From: DASPJL01 sp035628645
GTDB taxonomy: Bacteria > Bacteroidota > Bacteroidia > Cytophagales > Cyclobacteriaceae
Direction: 5' to 3'
DNA length: 47,701 nt
NCBI GenBank assembly: GCA_035628645.1
Contig: DASPJL010000135.1
Location: forward strand, 1-47,701
Made by a program: the position numbers and the translations under genes. Below the pieces are notes generated by a model. That model was given only the letters and a program-made list of their open reading frames with translations, made no database searches and had not been told where the DNA came from. This document shows positions 16,672 to 24,386 of this stretch, piece after piece (within the stretch, counting starts at the first letter, position 1; each line of letters starts with the position of its first letter).

Positions 16672-17295
16672 ACGATTGCCAATCATTTTGTCTCGGAATT
16701 AAGGGACCTTGAAATTCAAAAGGACAAGGCTCGTTTTCGCAAAAACCTGGAAAAAATAGGTGAAATACTGGCGTATGAAATTTCTAAAACCTTTCAATAT
16801 GAGAGAAAAGCCATTTCTACTCCTTTAGCCGTTACTTCAGTTTTTCATCTTGCCAGTCAACCGGTCCTTGCTACTATTCTCAGGGCAGGGCTACCAATGT
16901 ACCAGGGATTTTCTAATTTCTTTGACCACGCAGAGTCCGCATTCATAGGAGCATTTCGTGGAGAACATCAGTTGGATTACACTTTTGATATTACATTGGA
17001 ATATGTCGCTGCTCCCCATTTGGAAGATAAAAACCTGATTTTGATAGACCCGATGCTGGCAACCGGAAAATCTATCCTTTCATCTTATGCTTCTCTACTT
17101 AAATATGGCAAACCCTCTCAGCTTCACGTTGCCGCAGCCATAGCCGCACCGGAAGGAATAGATCTTTTACAAAGGGAAATTCCCGGAGTTTCCATTTGGG
17201 TTGGCGCCATCGACGAAAAGCTTAATTCTCAATTCTATATTGTGCCCGGCTTAGGAGATGCGGGAGATCTGGCTTTTGGGCCAAAGGTTGGGTAG
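16645..17295 (+). CDS. upp: Uracil phosphoribosyltransferase
   Basis: A 216-residue enzyme of normal length. 'ATILRAGLPMYQGF' (about residue 72) and the PRPP-binding loop 'LILIDPMLATGKSI' (about 131-144) are diagnostic, and 'GLGDAGDLAFG' at the end binds uracil. It salvages uracil to UMP with PRPP. The intact gene starts inside one copy of a 49-base direct repeat, whose other copy is about 1 kb upstream. The gene therefore appears to have kept, or been given back, its own 5' end after a rearrangement, and its promoter may now come from the inserted side. Confidence 0.95.
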   Translation: MIFNLSANNTIANHFVSELRDLEIQKDKARFRKNLEKIGEILAYEISKTFQYERKAISTPLAVTSVFHLASQPVLATILRAGLPMYQGFSNFFDHAESAFIGAFRGEHQLDYTFDITLEYVAAPHLEDKNLILIDPMLATGKSILSSYASLLKYGKPSQLHVAAAIAAPEGIDLLQREIPGVSIWVGAIDEKLNSQFYIVPGLGDAGDLAFGPKVG

Positions 17296-17364
17296 AGCCG
17301 CACACTTAAGTCAATCTAAAAGAAAACTGAAAGACTTTATCTTATATAATTCCGATCATTCTTC

Positions 17365-17835
17365 CTAATAAGCTGCTTTATAATCTATTACAATCGTTAC
17401 TCCGGTTACTTTGCCAGAATCAACAGTTACGGGGAAGATGTTGTTTTCTCCATCATAAATGTTCGCGAATAAACCTCCTTCCTCTTTTGTAAAAACAGAA
17501 TATGTACCGGGTTCAATCGCTACTTCGAATATTCCATCGAGATTGGAGGTAACGGATTTGATAAGTCTTGATTTAATGTCAGTGAAAAACTCATCCCTTT
17601 GGGTTACTTGACTTATATTAGTCAACTCAAAAATTAATATCTCCCTGGAAATACCAATGGACTTACCTTGATCGCCGCCGTCAATAGTAGGCATAAAATT
17701 GCCCTCCCTCCATAAAACTCTTCCGGCAATCCCTTCGTTGATGCTTATTTCAGAAGTAATACTGCCTTGAGGCGCTTTGCAGTTTGCTAAGAATAAAAAA
17801 CCAAAGCTTAAAAGGATGAAGTTGAGAAAATTCAT
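17365..17835 (-). CDS. Putative lipoprotein with carboxypeptidase-regulatory-like domain
   Basis: About 156 residues from the ATG at 17835; a start at 17853 adds six residues. It has a type II signal peptide with lipobox 'FLANC', so it should be lipid-anchored. The mature part reads as a small beta-sandwich with 'GIAGRVLWREGNFMP', 'GIFEVAIEPGTYSVFTKEE' and 'VTGVTIVIDYKA', the pattern of carboxypeptidase-regulatory-like or Cna-B folds. Its role is unknown. It is convergent with upp, with 69 bases between, and lies downstream of moeA on the minus strand. Confidence 0.75.
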   Translation of the reverse strand: MNFLNFILLSFGFLFLANCKAPQGSITSEISINEGIAGRVLWREGNFMPTIDGGDQGKSIGISREILIFELTNISQVTQRDEFFTDIKSRLIKSVTSNLDGIFEVAIEPGTYSVFTKEEGGLFANIYDGENNIFPVTVDSGKVTGVTIVIDYKAAY

Positions 17836-17902
17836 AAAGAAGTGATTTTGCATATTAAACGATATCTACAACTATTCGCCTATTTAAAATAGTAATAAAT
17901 TG

Positions 17903-19090
17903 TCACCATGGGAAAAACTCAATCAATGTTCCCTCCTCTAAAGAATCTTGCGCTGCAGGATGCAAAGCAATTCCATCTGACCCCAGCGTTGCGGTGATAT
18001 CGCCCGAACCATTATATTGAATAGCTTTCAATCCGGAACGTTCTTTTGTTTCTACCCGGCATGGAAAAAACTCATCAAACTTTGTCCTTTTATTTCTAAT
18101 AGAAATAAAAGGAAGCTTTATAGCTAGAACATCATTCAGACCAAAAGATTTTCTTAAAAAAGGTTCAATAAAGACCTTACAGGCGACCTGTACTGAAACC
18201 GGATTTCCGGGCAATCCAAAGACAACAGAACTGTCTGTTTCTCCTACCCATATTGGTTTTCCAGGTTTTACCTGTACTTTGTGAAATACCTTTCTAACCC
18301 CTAAACGATCAAAAATTTCAGGTAAAAAATCGGCGTCGCCCATAGAAACTCCACCGGAAGTAATTACGATATCATGCTCCAATGCTTTTTTGAGGGTTAC
18401 CAATAAACTTTCTTTATCGTCTTTTACCAATCTTTTAAACGAAACCTGAATTCCCCACTTTTTAAAAAAAGCTTGAATGGTATAGGAATTAGAGTCCCTT
18501 ATTTGAAAAGAAGACAAATGAACATCTATTGGCTTCACTTCATTTCCGGTGGAAATAATAGCAACCGTTGGCTGTTTGAAAACTTTCACCTGACTTTTCC
18601 CAAGTACCGCAAGGGATGAAATTTCAGCGGGCGATATAAGCGTCGATGACATTAAAACCAGCGCTCCCTTTTTTAAATCTTCTCCCCTTTTCGCGATATT
18701 TTGATCCGGTTTGATGAACTCACTGTTAATCCCGAGTTTATTGTTTTTTTGCTCTACATCTTCTATTCTAACCACCGCATTGGTTCCATCAGGTACTGGC
18801 GCTCCTGTCATAATTTTAACACATTGCCCCTCGGGTATTTTATCTGAAAAGGAAGATCCGGCAAATACGTCTTGAATTGCCCTATATTCTTTAATGTTTT
18901 TTGAATTAAAATCTTCCACATTAATAGCAATTCCGTCCATAGTGGCCCGGTTAAAAGGAGGATAATCCCGGTCAGAAAAGACATCTTCGGAAATCACCCT
19001 TCCATAAGCTTCTTCCAGGGGGACCGTTTCTTCTCCAAAATTCCTTGCCAGCTGTTTTATTTTTTCTAATGCCTCATGTACGGTTAGCAT
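17903..19090 (-). CDS. moeA: Molybdopterin molybdotransferase
   Basis: A 395-residue MoeA of normal length. Conserved parts in order: 'RDYPPFNRATMDGIA' (about residue 41), 'KIMTGAPVPDGTNAVVRIED' (about 92), 'TSGGVSMGDADFLPE' (about 245) and 'GLPGNPVSVQVA' (about 294). It inserts molybdate into adenylylated molybdopterin in the last step of molybdenum cofactor synthesis. No other moa/moe/mob gene or molybdoenzyme is present in this window. The gap upstream holds GGAAGTT-type repeats and the lolA terminator, so it is probably transcribed alone. Confidence 0.93.
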   Translation of the reverse strand: MLTVHEALEKIKQLARNFGEETVPLEEAYGRVISEDVFSDRDYPPFNRATMDGIAINVEDFNSKNIKEYRAIQDVFAGSSFSDKIPEGQCVKIMTGAPVPDGTNAVVRIEDVEQKNNKLGINSEFIKPDQNIAKRGEDLKKGALVLMSSTLISPAEISSLAVLGKSQVKVFKQPTVAIISTGNEVKPIDVHLSSFQIRDSNSYTIQAFFKKWGIQVSFKRLVKDDKESLLVTLKKALEHDIVITSGGVSMGDADFLPEIFDRLGVRKVFHKVQVKPGKPIWVGETDSSVVFGLPGNPVSVQVACKVFIEPFLRKSFGLNDVLAIKLPFISIRNKRTKFDEFFPCRVETKERSGLKAIQYNGSGDITATLGSDGIALHPAAQDSLEEGTLIEFFPW

Positions 19091-19106
19091 ATTAATCGTA
19101 GTTAAT

Positions 19107-19139
19107 AAGTTGGAAGTTAGAAGATTGAAGTTGGAAGTA
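19107..19139. repeat. GGAAGTT-type degenerate intergenic repeat
   Basis: A short run alternating TTGGAAG and TTAGAAG units just upstream of moeA. The same type of string, often on the other strand, recurs at 12949-12981, 29911-29972 and 40321-40420. No gene overlaps it. Confidence 0.55.
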
Positions 19140-19273
19140 AAAAAGGTCTTCCATATCTTTCTGCTAAAAATTCTTTGAATATAGGAAGTTTAATAAAAGT
19201 TAGGACTTAACCTCGCGTTCCCTGTCAATATTTTCCTCGATTGAATAATTGTGAAAATAAAATTTATAAAATT

Positions 19274-19303
19274 AAAAAGCCAACCTGCTAAGGATTGGCC
19301 TTT
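19274..19303 (-). terminator. Likely terminator of the ftsK-lolA transcript
   Basis: On the minus strand the arms AAAGGCCAA and TTGGCTTTTT pair over 9 positions with one G-U, loop of 11 bases, followed by a T-rich stretch. It lies 40 bases after the lolA stop. Confidence 0.65.
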
Positions 19304-19343
19304 CCATTTTATATCTTAGTCTCTTATACGTCCCCTATCTATT

Positions 19344-19988
19344 CTATCTTAAATCAATAACTTCTACACCTTTATGTTTTGATGCATCAAAAGCAAAGTA
19401 GTTTTCTTCAACTTTTACGTTAGGCGTGGTTTTGGTGATGTTACAAAAATACCTGGTTCCGCTCTTTTCAAAAATTCTCCAGTTTTTAATGTATTTATCC
19501 TTTTTATGGATCTGTAACCTTATTTTAAAAACTTGTCTGCTTTTATCCTCAGGGATCAATTCAACGATTTCGTAAACCTGCCCATCCTCTTTCTTTTCCT
19601 CCACAAATAAATATTTATATCCGTTTTTATAGACCGTATATATGGTAGAAGGAGATACTTCATCCTCTGTGGGTGTATAATCAGAAATATTTACTTCATT
19701 TTCTTCAATTAAATAAGTCCAGACGGTCGAGCCGTTATTAATTATTTCCTGTCCATCCATTTTTAACCTGAATTTGCTTGCCTTAATAACAATCTCTCCT
19801 TTGAAAGTATCATTTATGCCTGAAGAAGGATTTTCAATAGAATACTGAAAATCTACCTTAAATGCAGGCATTGATTTGTATTTAGCGCTCATGGCATCCA
19901 AGATTTGCAGTGCTTTCTGGTCTTTCTGGGCATACAAACCGGTAATCGAAAAAGTTATAAAAAGCAACACACCAACAATTTTCTTCAT
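19344..19988 (-). CDS. lolA: LolA-like outer membrane lipoprotein carrier protein
   Basis: A 214-residue periplasmic protein with signal peptide at 1-20 (ending GLYAQ). The mature part 'LDAMSAKYKSMPAFKVDFQYS', 'GEIVIKASKFRLKMDGQEIINNGSTVWTY' (LolA core strands) and the closing 'FDASKHKGVEVIDLR' fit the LolA half-barrel. It ferries lipoproteins from the inner to the outer membrane. It lies 21 bases after ftsK, a frequent pairing across bacteria, and is probably cotranscribed. Bacteroidota LolA proteins are divergent from E. coli, so the family call is firmer than the exact partner set. Confidence 0.87.
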   Translation of the reverse strand: MKKIVGVLLFITFSITGLYAQKDQKALQILDAMSAKYKSMPAFKVDFQYSIENPSSGINDTFKGEIVIKASKFRLKMDGQEIINNGSTVWTYLIEENEVNISDYTPTEDEVSPSTIYTVYKNGYKYLFVEEKKEDGQVYEIVELIPEDKSRQVFKIRLQIHKKDKYIKNWRIFEKSGTRYFCNITKTTPNVKVEENYFAFDASKHKGVEVIDLR

Positions 19989-20009
19989 TTTATGTTATTT
20001 TACCTTAAA

Positions 20010-22481
20010 CTATTTTTTATTTGCTAAACTATTCAATAATTGTTCCAAAGCGTACTCATCGGTAATTAAAACTTCGCGTGCTTTGCTTCCTTCAAAGGCA
20101 CCCACTACACCTGCCGCCTCCAACTGGTCAATCAACCTCCCAGCCCTGTTGTAACCTAATTTCATTCTCCTTTGAATTAAAGAAGTACTGCCTTGCTGAT
20201 GGGTTACAATTAACCGGGCAGCTTCTTCAAAAAGCGGATCCCTGTTGGCAAGATCTATTGCCTCTTTTTCTTCCGGCTCATCACCCTCAAACTCAGGAAG
20301 GTGGAAAGCAGAAGAGTAACCTCTTTGTGAACCGATATAATCTACCACTTGCTCCACTTCAGGCGTATCTATAAAAGCGCATTGAATACGAATCAGATCG
20401 CTGCCGGTAGAAAGCAACATATCGCCCATACCCACCAATTGCTCTGCTCCTCCTGCATCAAGAATGGTTCGCGAGTCGTTTTTCTGAGTTACTTTAAATG
20501 ATAGCCGGGCAGGAAAATTGGCTTTGATAATACCTGTGATCACATTTACTGAAGGTCTTTGTGTAGCCAATACAAGGTGAATACCAATGGCACGTGCTTT
20601 TTGAGCCAAACGGGCAATAGGTGCTTCAATCTCTTTTCCGGCTGTCATCATCAAATCGGCGAACTCGTCTATTACCAGGACTATATAAGGAAGATACATG
20701 TGTCCGTTTGTTGGCGAAAGTTTTCGTTCAATAAACTTCTTATTGTATTCACTTAAATTTCTGCATTGCGCTTCCTTAAGCATGGAGTAACGATTCTCCA
20801 TTTCTATACAAAGAGAATTTAAGGTATGGATTACCTTTTTTGTATCCGTAATAATTGCCTCTTCAGAATTAGGAAGTTTTGCCAGGAAATGTCTTTCAAT
20901 TTTATTGAATATGGAAAGTTCTACCTGTTTTGGATCTACCAGTACAAACTTTAATTGAGATGGATGTTTTTTATATAATAAGGATGTCAGAAGAATATTG
21001 ATTCCAACAGATTTTCCTTGTCCCGTGGCACCTGCCATAAGCAGGTGGGGCATTTTGGCCAGATCTGCTACAAATACTTCGTTGGAAATGGTCTTTCCTA
21101 AAGCAATCGGAAGTTCCTTGTCACTTTTTAAGAATTTTTCAGTAGAAAATACAGATTTAGCAGAAACAGTTTCCCTGTTTACATTAGGTACCTCAATGCC
21201 TATGGTTCCTTTCCCGGGAATAGGTGCGATAATTCTTATTCCTAAAGCAGCCAAACTCAAGGCAATATCATCTTCCAGGTTTTTGATCTTGGAGATCCTG
21301 ATCCCTGCATCAGGAATAATTTCATAAAGAGTAACCGTAGGGCCTATTGTTGCTTTTATGCTTGTAATCGTAATCCCATAATCATTCAGGGTCTTAACGA
21401 TCTTATCCTTATTGGCCTCAAGTTCTTCCCTTGTTACCTGACCTTTTTTATCAGCATAATCATTTAAAAGCTCAGGCGTAGGATACCTGTAGGAAGATAA
21501 ATCCAGAGTTGGATCGTAGTTTTCTATTTTGCCATTGGTAGGGGTATCAAGGGCATTCAGGGGAACAATTTCGTCTTTCACAACTACATAAGGAGAGTCA
21601 TCCCTGATAAAGGGAACGGTTTCTTCTGTTGGGGTCGGAAGAACTATATCAAGGTCCAGGTCAAGTGATGGATTTTTGGTTAATGTCTTTTTTTCAGGCT
21701 TCACTGAAACCTTCCACTCTTCTACTCCATTATCTGCTTCTTCCTTTTCTGCTGGTACTTCCTTTTCTTCTTCAATAAAAGGATATACGGATTCCTCCAC
21801 TTCATTTACAATTACCGGCGCTGGTTTGGCAGAAGGGGTTTTATTGATGGTGGTGACGTTAAAGAAATAAATTAGAAAAATAATAAGGGTAAAAATCAGA
21901 AACAAAGGTGTGCCCCAACCAATCATGCCGCTGAATAAAACCGCCATTTCATATCCTATTCCTCCGCTTAAAAGACCAAGATAATTTTCCTCCTCTGTAA
22001 TGAGAATAATATAACCCAGAAGTAGTCCGAGCCAAAAAATATAAAAGGCGGCAAACTTAATAAATTTAAAAATCGGGTAAATCTCCTTGCCAAAAACAAG
22101 CCTTACACCCAATAAGAAAACAATGGGCGTAATAAGGAAAGCAGCAATCCCGAACCATTTAAAAATAAGGTAATAGGAAACATAAGCGCCTATTATTCCG
22201 AGCCAGTTTTGTATCTCTCCGCCAGATTCACGGATGTCTGTGGACCACAACGATTCTATTACGCTTTGATCATTTTTTCCGGTAAATAGATATGAGATAA
22301 ATGCTACTGTAAGAAAAAATGAAGCAAAAATCAGGAGAAACCCTACGGAAAGCTTAAACTTTTTATCCTTAAAAAAGGAAAAGCTTAATTTGAATTTCGG
22401 TTTACTCGATTTTTTAGATTCCTTTTTAAAATCTTTTTTCTCTTCTTTATAAGTATTGGTCTTATAGGTATTCTTGGCCAT
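20010..22481 (-). CDS. ftsK: DNA translocase FtsK
   Basis: An 823-residue membrane protein: a basic N-terminus (1-45), about four or five membrane segments (about 45-210), a short acidic Pro/Glu linker, an alpha/beta region (about 340-450), the RecA-like motor with Walker A GATGQGKS (484-491) and Walker B 'IVLVIDEFADLM', and a C-terminal gamma winged-helix domain (about 755-823, 'QQGSTSLIQRRMKLGYNRAG'). It pumps DNA at the division septum to resolve chromosome dimers. The linker is far shorter than in E. coli FtsK. lolA follows closely. Confidence 0.95.
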   Translation of the reverse strand: MAKNTYKTNTYKEEKKDFKKESKKSSKPKFKLSFSFFKDKKFKLSVGFLLIFASFFLTVAFISYLFTGKNDQSVIESLWSTDIRESGGEIQNWLGIIGAYVSYYLIFKWFGIAAFLITPIVFLLGVRLVFGKEIYPIFKFIKFAAFYIFWLGLLLGYIILITEEENYLGLLSGGIGYEMAVLFSGMIGWGTPLFLIFTLIIFLIYFFNVTTINKTPSAKPAPVIVNEVEESVYPFIEEEKEVPAEKEEADNGVEEWKVSVKPEKKTLTKNPSLDLDLDIVLPTPTEETVPFIRDDSPYVVVKDEIVPLNALDTPTNGKIENYDPTLDLSSYRYPTPELLNDYADKKGQVTREELEANKDKIVKTLNDYGITITSIKATIGPTVTLYEIIPDAGIRISKIKNLEDDIALSLAALGIRIIAPIPGKGTIGIEVPNVNRETVSAKSVFSTEKFLKSDKELPIALGKTISNEVFVADLAKMPHLLMAGATGQGKSVGINILLTSLLYKKHPSQLKFVLVDPKQVELSIFNKIERHFLAKLPNSEEAIITDTKKVIHTLNSLCIEMENRYSMLKEAQCRNLSEYNKKFIERKLSPTNGHMYLPYIVLVIDEFADLMMTAGKEIEAPIARLAQKARAIGIHLVLATQRPSVNVITGIIKANFPARLSFKVTQKNDSRTILDAGGAEQLVGMGDMLLSTGSDLIRIQCAFIDTPEVEQVVDYIGSQRGYSSAFHLPEFEGDEPEEKEAIDLANRDPLFEEAARLIVTHQQGSTSLIQRRMKLGYNRAGRLIDQLEAAGVVGAFEGSKAREVLITDEYALEQLLNSLANKK

Positions 22482-22497
22482 TTTATTACTTTTGAGA

Positions 22498-22564
22498 ATG
22501 TTGAATTATGAATTGTAAATTTTGAAGGGAAATAAATTGTTTCTGGAATTTAACATTCAACATT
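22498..22564. repeat. Intergenic inverted repeat of the AATGTTGAA family
   Basis: AATGTTGAA at 22498-22506 faces TTCAACATT at 22556-22564. The pair fills the gap between ftsK and pyrD and could fold into a hairpin in RNA. The same family occurs near 31497, 36395 and 43048. Confidence 0.6.
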
Positions 22565-22565
22565 A

Positions 22566-23600
22566 TTACAGTTTGTAACGGAGTAAAGCTTTATTAATTT
22601 TTTTTATTAAGCCCGGTCCTTTGTAAATATAACCAGTATAAAGCTGAATCAGCGAAGCGCCGGCTTTTATTTTTTCAATGGCATCTTCTTCATTCATTAT
22701 ACCGCCTACCCCTATTATAGGAAAACTTCTGTTTGATTTTTCTGAAAGATACCTTATGACTTCCGTTGATCTTTTAGTCAGCGCTTTTCCACTTACTCCC
22801 CCTGCTCCGATTTTTTCCAGTTTATTTTTAGAAGTTTTCAGATTGTCCCTGGAAATCGTTGTATTGGTGGCAATAATTCCATCAATCCCGGTTGTACTCA
22901 CTATTTCAATAATATCGTCCAATTGAGAATCAGTCAGATCAGGAGCAATTTTTAAAAGTATAGGCTTAGGTTTTGATCTTGACTTATTTTTATCCTGAAG
23001 TGACAACAATAGTTTTGTTAGAGGCTCTTTTTCCTGAAGTTCACGAAGATTCGGCGTGTTCGGCGAACTGACATTTACTACAAAATAATCTACATAATCA
23101 AACAACGTCTCGAAGCAAATTATGTAATCGTCATTCGCTTTTTCATTAGGCGTAACTTTATTTTTTCCGATATTTCCTCCGACAATTATGTTTTTGTTTC
23201 GCTTTTTTAACCGAACAACCGCATCTTCAACGCCTTCATTGTTAAAGCCCATTCGGTTAACTATGGATTCATCCTCTGTAAGTCTAAATAACCTAGGTTT
23301 TTCATTTCCACTTTGTCCTTTTGGAGTTAATGTTCCGATTTCTATAAATCCAAAGCCAAAGACTTGCAGTTCATCAATCCATTTTGCGTTTTTATCAAAT
23401 CCCGCTCCTAGTCCCACTGGATTATCAAAGGTGAGACCAAACAGGTTTCTTTGAAGCCGCGGATCTCTTACATGAAATATTCTCCTGCAAATACCTGCAA
23501 CGAAAGGGATTTTAAAAGCCAGGGAAATAAATCCCATGGTAAAATAATGAACTTTCTCAGGATCGAAAAGGAAGAGAATGGAGCGGATGAATTTATACAA
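22566..23600 (-). CDS. pyrD: Dihydroorotate dehydrogenase (quinone), class 2
   Basis: A 344-residue class 2 PyrD. The N-terminal ~40 residues form the membrane-associated helical lid ('FDPEKVHYFTMGFISLAFK'). FMN-binding 'PVGLGAGFDKNAKW' (61-74), 'NRMGFNNEGVEDAV', the catalytic serine motif 'NVSSPNTPNLRELQ' (176-189) and 'IGVGGIMNEEDAIEKIKAGA' near the C-terminus are all present. It oxidises dihydroorotate to orotate, passing electrons to quinone at the inner membrane. It precedes pyrF in the pathway, though that gene is 10 kb away. Confidence 0.95.
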   Translation of the reverse strand: MYKFIRSILFLFDPEKVHYFTMGFISLAFKIPFVAGICRRIFHVRDPRLQRNLFGLTFDNPVGLGAGFDKNAKWIDELQVFGFGFIEIGTLTPKGQSGNEKPRLFRLTEDESIVNRMGFNNEGVEDAVVRLKKRNKNIIVGGNIGKNKVTPNEKANDDYIICFETLFDYVDYFVVNVSSPNTPNLRELQEKEPLTKLLLSLQDKNKSRSKPKPILLKIAPDLTDSQLDDIIEIVSTTGIDGIIATNTTISRDNLKTSKNKLEKIGAGGVSGKALTKRSTEVIRYLSEKSNRSFPIIGVGGIMNEEDAIEKIKAGASLIQLYTGYIYKGPGLIKKINKALLRYKL

Positions 23601-23631
23601 TATATTTAAGGAGGTTTATTTTTCGTGGTTG

Positions 23632-23639
23632 CAAAATTA
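23632..23639 (-). promoter_or_regulatory. Candidate -7 box for pyrD
   Basis: Reads TAATTTTG on the minus strand, an exact TAnnTTTG match, 32 bases before the pyrD ATG. No clear TTG -33 element is seen. Confidence 0.45.
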
Positions 23640-23841
23640 TAAGTTCAAATATTTATCCCTATATAAAAAGAAAATTTTTCTATATGAATACTTCTTTCAA
23701 CCTGACATATAGAGCCTCGCAATTAAAAATTTTAACCCTACTATTCAAAAACTATTGCAATCAAAAAAAAACTTTTACTTGGTCGCAAAAAATATAAGTA
23801 TTATTAGGTATTAGGCTTTAATCAAAGGGGATCAAAATGCA

Positions 23842-23875
23842 AAAACCTTGGAGATTTTAAAAACTCCAAGGTTTT
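23842..23875 (-). terminator. Terminator of the Lys/Arg-rich protein gene
   Basis: Perfect 12-bp arms at 23842-23853 and 23864-23875 (core ACCTTGGAG/CTCCAAGGT), loop of 10 A/T bases, ending in TTTT on the minus strand. It lies 36 bases after the stop of the 108-residue gene. Confidence 0.8.
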
Positions 23876-23910
23876 GAACTTGCTTATAGAGGCATTTAAA
23901 TTTAATGATT

Positions 23911-24237
23911 TTAATGTCCGGGACAATCACAGGATTTTCTTCCTTTTTTACCTCTTTTCCCTTTTCTGGCCTTTCTGGCTTTCTTTCTTTTCTTTTTTTT
24001 GTCCTTCTCCATCCCTATGGGATAAGCTTTTTTGCTGGCATCACCCCAGAATACATCGTCTTTGTTTGCCTTCCTTTTTTTGTTTTGTTTTTCCTTTTCT
24101 AACGGCTTACCATAAGAATCGAATCTCTTGCCGGTATAAGCCTCGTCAACTTTATTTCTTCTGGAATCGGCACTTTGTGCATAAGAGGCAAAAGTTAGAA
24201 AAAATGAAAAAGATAGAAGAAGCAAAAGATTTTTCAT
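23911..24237 (-). CDS. Lys/Arg-rich secreted small protein
   Basis: Not recognised as a named family. 108 residues: signal peptide at 1-21 ('MKNLLLLLSFSFFLTFASYAQ'), a short mid part 'DEAYTGKRFDSYGKPLEKEKQ', the segment 'DDVFWGDASKKAYPIGME', and a very basic tail (about residues 77-101, almost all Lys, Arg, Gly or Ala) ending CDCPGH. The tail could bind DNA, polyanionic polysaccharide or the cell surface; the two Cys could hold metal or form a disulfide. The frame has its own terminator and a proper signal peptide, so it is real despite a long opposite-strand ORF over it. Confidence 0.7.
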   Translation of the reverse strand: MKNLLLLLSFSFFLTFASYAQSADSRRNKVDEAYTGKRFDSYGKPLEKEKQNKKRKANKDDVFWGDASKKAYPIGMEKDKKKKRKKARKARKGKRGKKGRKSCDCPGH

Positions 24238-24340
24238 ACAACTGTTTTAATGGAAATTTAAAATTAGTCTTTCTGAAGATAAGATTTGAACGAATTACTT
24301 TGGAAATATTGCATGGGAAGGAAGGTGTAAAAACCATTAA

Positions 24341-24386
24341 GGCACTTAGAAACACTTAGTGAAGCCCTGTGCATTTAGTATCTAAC
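24341..24386. repeat. CTTAGTG-type intergenic repeat, copy 1
   Basis: Contains CACTTAGAAACACTTAGTG and a run ending TTTAGTATCTAA. It aligns in the same orientation with 26975-27018, the copy on the other side of the YfhO-like gene. It ends one base before that gene's stop codon. Confidence 0.6.

Larger units (their letters stand above)
23601..23910. other. 310-base gene-free gap upstream of pyrD
   Basis: Very AT-rich. It holds a candidate pyrD -7 box near 23632 and a terminator hairpin at 23842-23875. The middle (about 23660-23835) shows no ORF or strong hairpin. Confidence 0.6.

Noticed and set aside
23874..24359. A 161-codon plus-strand ORF across the Lys/Arg-rich protein gene
   Set aside because: It is opposite to the Lys/Arg-rich gene, and its Phe/Leu/Pro-rich product is the expected mirror of Lys/Arg/Gly codons. 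The minus-strand frame has the signal peptide and its own terminator.
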